The position numbers were made by a program, and so were the translations under genes. Shown here piece by piece: positions 1 to 6,010 of a stretch of 6,010 nucleotides of DNA. Location of the stretch: assembly GCA_046542305.1 (NCBI GenBank), contig JBKHBQ010000247.1:1-6010 (forward strand). Direction: 5' to 3'. The stretch is from JBKHBQ01 sp046542305. Its GTDB lineage: Bacteria > Bacteroidota > Bacteroidia > Bacteroidales > 4484-276. Within the stretch, counting starts at the first letter, position 1; each line of letters starts with the position of its first letter. Below the pieces are notes generated by a model. The model had not been told where the DNA came from and did no database searches. It saw only the letters and a list, made by a program, of their open reading frames with translations.

Positions 1-420
1 GGCAACGGCGAAAAAGTACTGGTCGACGGCCTCAAAGGCAGCCTGAACCACCGCGACGGCCTTTGGCAGGGCTTCTACGGCGACGACCTGGACATCGTGA
101 TCGACCTTGGCGGAGCGAAGGAAATTCACAGGGTGACAGGCTCATTCTTTCAGCGGGAGCGGAGTTGGATTTTTCTGCCAAAGCAAATGGAAGTGCGCCT
201 TTCCGAAGATGGAGCCACATGGTCAGCGCCCGTATCGGTAGAAAATGAGATGCCGGTAAATACTGAAGGCGCTTTCGCTCACGAACTTTCTGTAAGCTTT
301 GATGCCAAACCGGTCAGATTTGTCAACGTAAAAGCAAGAAACCTGGGTTTCTGCCCCGACTGGCACCGCGGCGCCGGCGACAGGGCCTGGCTGTTTGCGG
401 ACGAGGTGGTGGTGGAGTAA
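1..420 (+). CDS. C-terminal fragment of a probable GH20 beta-N-acetylhexosaminidase (5' end outside window)
   Basis: The frame is open from base 1 to the TAA at 418-420, giving 139 residues with no start in view; internal ATGs such as the one at 97 are not the true start. The catalytic domain is not visible. What is seen is one beta-sandwich-like domain: LVDGLKGS near residues 7-14, DGLWQGFYGDDLD near 20-32, VIDLGGAKEI near 33-42, SWIFLPKQMEVRLSEDG near 55-71, and a tail with NLGFCPDWHRGAGDRAWLF. This pattern (a 'DG..G...DG.WQGF.G.D....IDLG' opening and a 'K..N.G.CP.WH.GAG..AWLF.DE' ending) is, from family knowledge, typical of the F5/8-type-C-like domain closing Bacteroidota GH20 hexosaminidases, which release terminal N-acetylhexosamine from glycans, usually in the periplasm or at the surface. 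Assignment to GH20 is inferred from this tail alone; another glycoside hydrolase carrying the same domain is possible. Confidence 0.75.
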   Translation, partial: GNGEKVLVDGLKGSLNHRDGLWQGFYGDDLDIVIDLGGAKEIHRVTGSFFQRERSWIFLPKQMEVRLSEDGATWSAPVSVENEMPVNTEGAFAHELSVSFDAKPVRFVNVKARNLGFCPDWHRGAGDRAWLFADEVVVE

Positions 421-448
421 TACAAGACAGATTTCATTTAAAAATTTG

Positions 449-456
449 TACCTTTG
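449..456 (+). promoter_or_regulatory. Bacteroidota -7 promoter element (TACCTTTG) of the toxin-antitoxin operon
   Basis: TACCTTTG matches the Bacteroidota sigma-ABfr -7 consensus TAnnTTTG exactly. It lies 28 bases after the hydrolase stop and 17 bases before the ATG at 474. No convincing TTTG -33 box is seen about 20 bases upstream. Transcription would be expected to begin near 460-462, leaving a leader of only about a dozen bases. The hexamer TTTGTA occurs twice, at 445-450 and 453-458, overlapping the element; this could be an operator for antitoxin autoregulation or chance in AT-rich DNA. Confidence 0.6.
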
Positions 457-473
457 TAAGAAAAGCAGTGTTT

Positions 474-902
474 ATGAATGATTTATTTGAAAAATTTAAT
501 AATCTGGATGCTGATGGAAAACGATTGGTTGATGATATTGTGGATTACATGATAACGCATTCAAAGTCACCCTCAACATTTTCAGAAGGTAAAAACTATT
601 CTGTTGATAAAAAGAGTAATGACGGCTTATCAGAACATGGGATTAACTATGTAAACAGAAACTCTGATCAACTACCGGAGAATGATAAAAATTTTTCAGA
701 AACAGTTATACTAAGGGTAAATGACAAAAGAGGACTTCAATTCCTCCTTAGTCTGCTGGAAAAGCTTGAATTTATTGAAATAGCTGAAAGCGAAAAAGAG
801 ATGGTGAATTCCTCCCACGATTTTTTCAATTCTGCCGGATTATGGCGTGATCGCAATATTAGTCAGGAAATAATCAGAAATAAAGCATGGAAAAGGGGTT
901 AG
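474..902 (+). CDS. Putative antitoxin of a PIN-domain (VapBC-like) toxin-antitoxin pair
   Basis: This is a 142-residue protein counted from the ATG at 474; a GTG at 468 in the same frame would add two residues, but the ATG is preferred because the promoter at 449-456 leaves little leader. Three segments can be seen. Residues 1-31 are a charged helix (NDLFEKFNNLDADGKRLVDD) like the N-terminal helix of DUF2281/VapB-like antitoxins. Residues 32-75 are Ser/Asn/Lys/Asp-rich and probably flexible. Residues 76-105 (ETVILRVNDKRGLQFLLSLL...FIEI) resemble the short beta-helix-beta module of small Bacteroidota proteins found next to PIN toxins. The tail, AGLWRDRNISQ near 121-131 and ending in KAW, matches the 'AG.W.DR.I' segment with which such antitoxins bind the PIN toxin. 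The stop overlaps the toxin gene by 16 bases, implying coupled expression. The antitoxin role rests on this pairing and tail; no classical DNA-binding fold is evident. Confidence 0.72.
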   Translation: MNDLFEKFNNLDADGKRLVDDIVDYMITHSKSPSTFSEGKNYSVDKKSNDGLSEHGINYVNRNSDQLPENDKNFSETVILRVNDKRGLQFLLSLLEKLEFIEIAESEKEMVNSSHDFFNSAGLWRDRNISQEIIRNKAWKRG

Positions 903-1270
903 TTCTTTGCGATACGAACATCATCATCGAGTTTTACAAAGATAATAGCACTGTAATAGATCAACTTAAAAGAATAGGCTCTGAGAAACTGGTGATAAGT
1001 TCTGTTACTGCGGCTGAATTGATTGCCGGCGCTTTTAACAGCGAGGAACTTAACATCATTATAAAAGATATAGAAAAGCTTTCTGTGATTCATTTGGATA
1101 AGCAAATTAGCCGTATCTTCATCGAATTAATGAGAAGATTTAACCTCAGTCATAATTTAGGTATTCCTGATGCTTTAATTGCATCAACCTGTCTGAGATA
1201 TAATTTGCCCCTGTACACCTTAAATCGAAAGGATTTTAGATATATTCCCGATGTCAAGCTCTTTAATTAG
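887..1270 (+). CDS. vapC: PIN-domain ribonuclease toxin, VapC type
   Basis: This 127-residue protein is the usual length for a VapC toxin and covers one complete PIN domain. The acidic metal-binding residues are present: D9 in CDTNIIIEFY, E44 in TAAELIAG, D95 in IPDALIAS, and the TLNRKDF motif at 111-117 that supplies the fourth-position polar or acidic residue (N113/D116). In the family these bind Mg2+ or Mn2+ and cut RNA, often tRNA anticodon or rRNA loops; the target here cannot be read from sequence. The ATG at 887 lies inside the last codons of the antitoxin gene, and no Shine-Dalgarno sequence precedes it, so translation is probably coupled. The gene appears intact, with no frameshift or lost catalytic residue. 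Its 3' end is 13 bases from the stop of a convergent gene. AT-rich composition contrasts with both flanks. Confidence 0.9.
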   Translation: MEKGLVLCDTNIIIEFYKDNSTVIDQLKRIGSEKLVISSVTAAELIAGAFNSEELNIIIKDIEKLSVIHLDKQISRIFIELMRRFNLSHNLGIPDALIASTCLRYNLPLYTLNRKDFRYIPDVKLFN

Positions 1271-1283
1271 TCGGAGCGCAGGG

Positions 1284-2531
1284 CTACCGCTTCAAAAACA
1301 TTTTACTTTCTGTTTTCCCATTTTTTTCGGTAAACTTCAGGATATACATTCCCTTGCTCAGTTCCGACACGTTTAGCGGTTTATCCGTTGGAAACAATCC
1401 CAGGAAAGCACCTTCGGCATTGTAAAGCTTCACTTCCGGGTAGAGCCGGCTGATTGCTTCATTTCCATGGTTAGAAAAATTGACCTGATCAACGGCAGGA
1501 TTCGGATAAACGGTGATTTCGTTCTCGATCCCGATTTCTTCAACCGCCAGATAAGGATCCAAATACCGCAGTACCTCGCCGGTATGGGTACAAATAAACC
1601 CTGTTCCGCCGGGTGTAAAATCTATGCTATTGAAATGTACGGAGGATGCTGCTGTCATGGGTTCCCACTGGATGCCGCCATCTGAAGAGCGGATCACCGT
1701 ACCATCGTAGCCGCATGCATAAAGGCGGTTTTCGCTGAGCGCGGCCATGGATTTCAGCGACACGGTTGTGCCGGTATTATCCAGGAAAATCCAGTTCTTT
1801 CCGCCGTCGGTAGTTTTATAAACCTGACCGATATCGCCGCATACGTACCCTGTGGTTTCGCTTGTGAAAACCATCTCGCGCAGCCACCAGTTGGTGGTAG
1901 CACCGGGAAAACTTTGCGGCTCCGTCCAGGTTTCGCCGCCATCTTCGGTGTAATAAATAAAATTCAAACCGTAAATGAAGCCGTAATTCTCTGTAAGAAA
2001 ATAAATTCTATCGATGGCAATACTGGCCGGCGGAGTTACCTGAACCCAGGTTTCACCAAGATCAGTGGTTTTATAAATTACTCCGCTGTTGCCTGATATG
2101 TAGCCGGTTTCGCCCACGAAGCTGATTCCTGAAAGATGTTCACCATTTTCAGGCACCGTATCTGAAGTCCACGTTTCGCCACCGTCGAAGGTGCGGATCA
2201 CCAGCCCGAAATTTCCGCACATCATTACCGTATCTTCCGAGAACACATGCATATCCTTGAAACGCGTGGACGTATAGCCCGAGCTTTGATCAATCCAGGT
2301 CTCTCCGCCATCTTCCGTTTTGTGAATGTTGTAGGTGGAGCCGTTGTAAAGTGTGGAAACGGTGTAACCAACATTGTCGCTGGCAAACTTAATGCTGTGA
2401 AGTGTCTGGGATGGAGTAAAGGTTACCACTTTTTCCCATTCCTGTCCCTGGGCGGGTAAACAGGCAATCGACATGACCAGAAAAAGAACTGTTCCGGTTA
2501 AACTTTGAATGTGTAAGCGTAAAGATGTCAT
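1284..2531 (-). CDS. Secreted BNR/YCF48-like repeat protein with T9SS C-terminal sorting domain
   Basis: This is a complete 415-residue protein. Residues 1-29 form a signal peptide (basic start, hydrophobic TGTVLFLVMSIACL, likely cleavage after AQG). Residues 31-320 hold six Asp-box repeats of the form T.DGGETW, with the closing Trp at about 79, 121, 162, 202, 247 and 289, a spacing of 40-45 residues that fits a beta-propeller of the YCF48/BNR type. Residues 338-415 are a type A T9SS sorting domain: VYPNPAVDQV at its start, LSKGMYILKF, and a basic end MFLKR. Such domains direct export across the outer membrane and are removed on attachment to the cell surface. No catalytic motif is seen; Asp-box propellers can be binding scaffolds, and function is unknown. 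Cys24 in SIAC could be read as a weak lipobox, but the T9SS tail argues for signal peptidase I. The ATG sits behind an A-rich leader with a promoter near 2601-2608. Confidence 0.88.
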   Translation of the reverse strand: MTSLRLHIQSLTGTVLFLVMSIACLPAQGQEWEKVVTFTPSQTLHSIKFASDNVGYTVSTLYNGSTYNIHKTEDGGETWIDQSSGYTSTRFKDMHVFSEDTVMMCGNFGLVIRTFDGGETWTSDTVPENGEHLSGISFVGETGYISGNSGVIYKTTDLGETWVQVTPPASIAIDRIYFLTENYGFIYGLNFIYYTEDGGETWTEPQSFPGATTNWWLREMVFTSETTGYVCGDIGQVYKTTDGGKNWIFLDNTGTTVSLKSMAALSENRLYACGYDGTVIRSSDGGIQWEPMTAASSVHFNSIDFTPGGTGFICTHTGEVLRYLDPYLAVEEIGIENEITVYPNPAVDQVNFSNHGNEAISRLYPEVKLYNAEGAFLGLFPTDKPLNVSELSKGMYILKFTEKNGKTESKMFLKR

Positions 2532-2600
2532 AACTTTTAGTTTTTTTTAGTTTGCATAAATGAATTTCTTGTCGATGTTTTTATGCCAATTAGCGCGGCA

Positions 2601-2608
2601 CAAATATA
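2601..2608 (-). promoter_or_regulatory. Bacteroidota -7 promoter element (TATATTTG) for the 415-residue secreted protein
   Basis: Read on the minus strand, this octamer is TATATTTG, an exact match to TAnnTTTG. Transcription would begin near 2596, giving a leader of about 65 bases before the ATG at 2531. The leader's last 30 bases are A-rich (AAAAAAAACTAAAAGTT before the ATG), as is common for translation initiation in this phylum. The -33 position has only a weak TTTC-like match at closer than usual spacing. Confidence 0.55.
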
Positions 2609-2827
2609 AAAAGTTTTCATTTGAAATGGGAAAGCTATCACTACCAGTTTATGAATTTAGAATTAGTAAAAAATTGCATTTTTAAACCACGGATCAATTA
2701 CATCATCCGCATCATTTACGAACCTATCTCTAAATCATCTCCACCCGATCGGCGGATTCAGGAGTTCCGAACATCCCGATAAAATCCCATCAATTCATGT
2801 TTGATCCGAAGTATAAAGACTCTGATG

Positions 2828-2860
2828 AAAAAAAACCGCCCCGATTCTCCGGGGCGGTTT
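2828..2860 (-). terminator. Intrinsic terminator of the large T9SS-exported protein gene
   Basis: AAACCGCCCCG (2833-2843) and CGGGGCGGTTT (2850-2860) form a perfect 11-base-pair, GC-rich stem around a 6-base loop. On the minus strand the stem is followed by an unbroken run of eight T (complement of A2828-2835). It lies 36 bases past the stop codon at 2897-2899. The plus-strand side has only three T after the stem, so it should act mainly for minus-strand transcripts. Confidence 0.93.
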
Positions 2861-2896
2861 CCTGAAATTCCGGGGGCAAATCCCGGTGAGTTTACT

Positions 2897-5800
2897 TTAG
2901 CGGATGATCAGCTTATCCATCGAAACGGAATCGGCGGTAGTCATTTTTACGAAATAGATGCCTGCGGGCAGGCTCTCGATGTTGAGTGTCTGCTTGCCAC
3001 GGATATCTTTAACGGTCATCATCAACTGACCTGACTGGTTGAAGATGGCCACTTCGCGGATGTCTGTTCCGGTAACGGTCAACTGGTCGCTGGCCGGGTT
3101 GGGATAGAAACCGTATGCCGTGCCATTATCTTCGCCGATACCGGTGAGGGTTTCGGTGAGCGGCTGCAGGTAGAAGGTGTAGCTTTTGTTTACGCCTTCC
3201 ATCACCAGCAGGTTTTCTGCCGTGGCCGGTTCGTAGCCTTCGGCGGTGCAGGTAAGTGTGAAGGTGCCAGCGGGAAGCAGCATCGAATAGTATGCTCCGA
3301 ACGGTGTCATATAGGTAACGGCGCCATTGTCAACGTCAGCGGCGGTAACGGTGGCCTCATCGAGTGTAAGCATGGTTACGGCATCGCGGACAAAGCCGTG
3401 GATCTTGCCCACATTGCCTTCGATAATAACCTGAACCGGACCGGCGGGTGTTGATTCGCCTTCGGTATAAACCGCAGTCACCCTGTAAAGATGCGTACCT
3501 GCCACCACAAATTCGTCAACGTATGTGGTTTCGGTGATGGGCGACAGGGTAAGCAGTGTATTGTCGCGGTAAACGTTGTAGCCTTCCAGGGCTTCAGTGC
3601 CCGGGGCATCCCAGGTGAGGGTAACCGTATTGAGTTCCACGGAAGCCTCAAGGTTGGCCGGCGGATCGAGTGTTGGGGCGCTGCCTTCGGTAACGCTCAC
3701 ATTGTCGATGGCCCACCAGTAGGCATAATCACCTACATAGTTCCATTTGATCCATACAGTGGGTTCTCCGGCTACATACTGCGAAATATCCAGTTCCACG
3801 GTGATTGCGGGGTTGGGATATCCTGAACTTTCTTCAACCGTATAGATCACGGTCCAGTCGGTTTCGTTGGTGCTGATTAAAACCGTTCCCAACGATTCGC
3901 TGTATTCGCGGAAGGACTGGTCGAAGGTCAGGTTCACGTATTCCACGCCGCTGCAATTGATGGGTGGGGAAATCAGGTCGGCGTCCTGTACTGTGCCGCT
4001 TCCGTACTCATCAGAGTCGAGGATGGCAAAATCGGTGTCGAAACCTGCGCCGGTGATGTCGCGGCCTCCCGGATTGTTGAACATCCAATATAGGGTATCA
4101 CCCAGATTGTCGATATTCTGCCAGTCTTCGGGAAGCTGCTGTCCGGTGAAGTCTTCAGTAAACGGCAGGCTGTAAGTCAGCGGGCCTTCGGTTACGCTTA
4201 CATTGTCGATGGCCCACCAGTAAGCCCAGTCGCCCACGTAGTTCCACTTAATCCAGACCGTAGGCTGTCCTGCGGCAACATCCGTGATGTCGAACTGCAT
4301 GGTTACGGCCGGATCGGGATATCCTGTGCTTTCTTCCACAGTATAAATCACTGTCCAGTCGGTGCCATTATTACTTACTGACAAGGTTCCCACTGATCCG
4401 CTGTATTCGCGGAATGACTGGTCGAAGCTGAGTGTAACGTTTTCGATTCCGCTGCAATCGATGGCAGGCGAAATCAGGTCGGCGTCCTGAGCAGCGCCGT
4501 TACCATATTCATCCGAGTCGAGGATGGCAAAATCAGCGTCGAACCCGGCGCCGGTGATGTCACGTCCTCCCGGGTTGTTGAACATCCAATATAGTGTATC
4601 GCCAATGTTGTCGATATTCTGCCAGTCTTCAGGAAGTTCCTGTCCGGTAAAATCTTCGGCAAAGGGCAATGTATAAACAGGAGTACCTTCGAAGATTTGC
4701 ACATTGTCGATGGCCCACCAGTAAGCCCAGTCGCCCACAAAATTCCATTTTACCCAAACCTGCGGTTGTCCGGCGGCTACTTCAGAAATATCGAATTCCA
4801 CGCTGACAGCGGGGTTGGGATAGCCGGTGCTTTCTTCCACGGTATAAACCACGGTCCAGTCGGTGCCATTGTTACTTACCGATAATGTACCCACTGAACC
4901 GCTGTATTCGCGGAAGGATTGATCGAAGGCAAGCATTACGCTTGAAGCCGAGCTGCAGTCGATGGGAGGAGTGATGAGGTCTGCATCCTGAGCTGCTCCG
5001 CTGCCGTAGTTATCGCTGTCGAGGATGGCAAAATCGCTGTCGAATCCGGCGCCGGTAATGTCGCGACTGCCGGGATTGTTGAATTGCCAAACCAGGTCGC
5101 CGCCGGCATTGTCAACATTTTGCCAGTTTGCCGGCTGTTGTTGTCCGGTGAAGTCTTCGCTAAAAGGCAGTCCGTAACTCGGAGGGGCATCCTCGCCATA
5201 TTTGTAAACGCTGTATCCGCGGGTACCGGCGTAGATTACATCTGTGCTGCTTCCATATTTCAGATCCCAGATGGCGATATAATCGATTCCAGTGTTGAAT
5301 GCTTCCCAGTTTTCGCCTTCATCGGCGCTGTGGAAAACGCCGTTGCTGGCGCCTGCGTATACATCGGTACCCTGTGATCCGAGTACGCTCCATGCCATTC
5401 CGTTAAGCTGTGGACAAATGGTGTAATCAATACCGTTATCAGATTTGAAAATACCCTGATCGGTTGACATGTATACTTTCTGACCAAGATTTCCATCGTC
5501 AAGTCTTACCGAAAGGTCGGTGAAATAGGTGGTTCCCGCAAGACCGGTGCATTCGCTGTAGTTGGCGCCGAGGTCATCCGAATAATATGAATTGGTGCCA
5601 AGCTGTTCGTAGATGATCATCACCCTCGGGTCGCCCGATTCGTTTTCGCAGAGGCCAAAACGCGGATAGAAAGCGAAAGGCAACCCTGCCGATGCGATCC
5701 AGTTGTCACCGCCGTCGGTGGTATATTGCACAGGGCCCGTAGCGCCTGCCACCCACATGATGTCGGGATCGGACCAGTGGATCATGGCACCGGTGTAGTA

Positions 5801-6010
5801 GGTGGTCGATTGGTCGAGCACCTGCCAGTTGTCGCCATAATCGTCTGAATAGAACACGCCGTTGTTGGTGGAAACCATCATTCGTCCCACCGACCAGTCT
5901 TCATGGTTGGCGGGGGCAAAAGTGTATGCCCACCATCCCTGGAGGCCGTTGGATTTGTTGGTCCAGCTTTCGCCGTTGTCCGTCGAAAGCCAGATTCCGC
6001 TTCCTTCCGA
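2897..6010 (-). CDS. Large secreted multidomain adhesin-like protein with BNR repeats, three anchor-J domains and T9SS sorting domain (5' end outside window)
   Basis: The frame stays open from the TAA at 2897-2899 to the window edge, giving 1037 visible residues. The GTG at 5888-5890 is internal: upstream codons continue the same repeat family (GIWLSTDNGESW at visible residues 5-16), so the start and signal peptide lie beyond 6010. Domains by visible residue: 1-270, BNR/Asp-box repeats (STDNGESW, YSDDYGDNW, TTDGGDNW, SADEGENW); 279-779, three tandem 167-residue units of the choice-of-anchor J/cleaved-adhesin type (LPF.EDFTGQ start, WWAIDNV end), the family also found in gingipain/HagA adhesin regions; 780-865, fibronectin III (PPANLEASV, GYNVYRD, YRVTAVY); 866-956, carboxypeptidase-regulatory-like (GKIHGFVRDA, GTFTLTCTAEGYE); 957-1037, T9SS sorting domain (YGFYPNPASDQL, LPAGIYFVKM, KLIIR end). 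It is expected on the cell surface, probably binding a protein or glycan; no protease or glycosidase motif is visible. A strong terminator follows the stop. Confidence 0.88.
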   Translation of the reverse strand, partial: SEGSGIWLSTDNGESWTNKSNGLQGWWAYTFAPANHEDWSVGRMMVSTNNGVFYSDDYGDNWQVLDQSTTYYTGAMIHWSDPDIMWVAGATGPVQYTTDGGDNWIASAGLPFAFYPRFGLCENESGDPRVMIIYEQLGTNSYYSDDLGANYSECTGLAGTTYFTDLSVRLDDGNLGQKVYMSTDQGIFKSDNGIDYTICPQLNGMAWSVLGSQGTDVYAGASNGVFHSADEGENWEAFNTGIDYIAIWDLKYGSSTDVIYAGTRGYSVYKYGEDAPPSYGLPFSEDFTGQQQPANWQNVDNAGGDLVWQFNNPGSRDITGAGFDSDFAILDSDNYGSGAAQDADLITPPIDCSSASSVMLAFDQSFREYSGSVGTLSVSNNGTDWTVVYTVEESTGYPNPAVSVEFDISEVAAGQPQVWVKWNFVGDWAYWWAIDNVQIFEGTPVYTLPFAEDFTGQELPEDWQNIDNIGDTLYWMFNNPGGRDITGAGFDADFAILDSDEYGNGAAQDADLISPAIDCSGIENVTLSFDQSFREYSGSVGTLSVSNNGTDWTVIYTVEESTGYPDPAVTMQFDITDVAAGQPTVWIKWNYVGDWAYWWAIDNVSVTEGPLTYSLPFTEDFTGQQLPEDWQNIDNLGDTLYWMFNNPGGRDITGAGFDTDFAILDSDEYGSGTVQDADLISPPINCSGVEYVNLTFDQSFREYSESLGTVLISTNETDWTVIYTVEESSGYPNPAITVELDISQYVAGEPTVWIKWNYVGDYAYWWAIDNVSVTEGSAPTLDPPANLEASVELNTVTLTWDAPGTEALEGYNVYRDNTLLTLSPITETTYVDEFVVAGTHLYRVTAVYTEGESTPAGPVQVIIEGNVGKIHGFVRDAVTMLTLDEATVTAADVDNGAVTYMTPFGAYYSMLLPAGTFTLTCTAEGYEPATAENLLVMEGVNKSYTFYLQPLTETLTGIGEDNGTAYGFYPNPASDQLTVTGTDIREVAIFNQSGQLMMTVKDIRGKQTLNIESLPAGIYFVKMTTADSVSMDKLIIR
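3674..5176 (-). repeat. Three tandem in-frame 501-base repeats encoding 167-residue adhesin-like domains
   Basis: In reading order the units are about 4676-5176 (A), 4175-4675 (B) and 3674-4174 (C). The register is fixed by the plus-strand marker ATTGTCGATGGCCCACCAGTA-type string, which starts at 3701, 4202 and 4703, exactly 501 bases apart each time. Each unit starts at the Tyr before G/T/S-LPF and ends just after the 'EG' that follows WWAIDNV. All three keep DITGAGFD, FAILDSD, FDQSFREYS, TDWTV.YTVEES and WWAIDNV. The equal length shows no insertion or deletion since duplication, while many substitutions have built up. Confidence 0.93.

Larger units (their letters stand above)
2532..2896. 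other. Non-coding intergenic region between two minus-strand genes
   Basis: These 365 bases separate the two secreted-protein genes. The part next to 2531 is the A-rich leader (minus strand) of the 415-residue protein, with its promoter at 2601-2608. The part near 2897 holds the terminator of the large downstream-reading gene at 2828-2860. Between roughly 2640 and 2820 I see no gene, tRNA, repeat or clear regulatory structure. Confidence 0.75.

Noticed and set aside
421..450. TACAA/TTGTA inverted repeat after the hydrolase stop
   Set aside because: Five AT-rich pairs around a 20-base loop would not form a stable terminator; no G+C stem.
899..1105. Minus-strand 68-codon frame inside the toxin gene
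   Set aside because: Antisense shadow of an intact PIN-domain gene; no upstream signals.
1275..1291. Possible hairpin AGCG/CGCT at the convergent junction
   Set aside because: Four base pairs only, partly inside the coding end of the minus-strand gene, with no following T-run.
2442..2531. Lipoprotein signal (SIAC, Cys24) in the 415-residue protein
   Set aside because: The -3 residue is not the usual Leu, a good signal peptidase I site (AQG) follows, and a T9SS sorting domain is present; kept only as an alternative.
2870..2886. Second small hairpin CCGGG/CCCGG next to the stop of the large gene
   Set aside because: Only five base pairs and no T-run on either strand; the 11-base-pair stem with eight T just beyond it is the real terminator.
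2801..3034. Plus-strand 77-codon open frame
   Set aside because: It runs through the terminator hairpin and into the antisense of the T9SS sorting domain; no family signal and no promoter.
3674..5176. CRISPR or mobile-element reading of the regular repeats
   Set aside because: The 501-base periodicity is in frame and codes for a known type of protein domain; there are no short spacers, terminal inverted repeats or transposase.
3491..5377. Several open frames of about 60-110 codons antisense to or out of frame with the large protein
   Set aside because: They recur at equivalent positions in the 501-base repeats and are shadows of the real frame with no protein-like features.
5888..5890. GTG as start codon of the large minus-strand protein
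   Set aside because: The frame is open further upstream to the window edge and encodes more of the same Asp-box repeat (STDNGESW), and no signal peptide follows the GTG, although the T9SS tail requires one.

Overview
The window looks like a chromosomal stretch from a Bacteroidota bacterium. Three signs agree: two proteins end in a type IX secretion (T9SS) C-terminal sorting domain with a YPNP-type start, two sites match the Bacteroidota promoter element TAnnTTTG, and start codons sit behind A-rich leaders with no clear Shine-Dalgarno sequence. The order or genus cannot be named from this sequence.

Layout. 1-420 (+) is the C-terminal end of a glycoside hydrolase, most likely a GH20 beta-N-acetylhexosaminidase with its trailing beta-sandwich (F5/8-type-like) domain. 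449-1270 (+) is an AT-rich, two-gene toxin-antitoxin operon: its own promoter, an unusual two-module antitoxin, and an overlapping PIN-domain (VapC-type) ribonuclease toxin. 1284-2531 (-) runs convergently into it and encodes a 415-residue secreted protein of six BNR/Asp-box (YCF48-like) repeats plus a T9SS sorting domain. 2532-2896 is non-coding and holds the promoter of that gene and a strong intrinsic terminator for the next. 2897-6010 (-) is the 3' part of a very large secreted multidomain protein whose 5' end lies outside the window: BNR repeats, three tandem 167-residue adhesin-like (choice-of-anchor J / cleaved adhesin) domains, a fibronectin III domain, a carboxypeptidase-regulatory-like domain and a T9SS sorting domain.

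How the parts relate. The two minus-strand genes both encode exported proteins built from a beta-propeller type repeat and a T9SS anchor signal, but promoter and terminator separate them, so they are neighbours rather than one operon. The toxin-antitoxin pair is compositionally different from both flanks and functionally unrelated to them, which suggests a later insertion. I see no sign of a wholly new system. The most notable points are the exact 501-base triplication with mosaic similarity in the large protein and the module make-up of the antitoxin.
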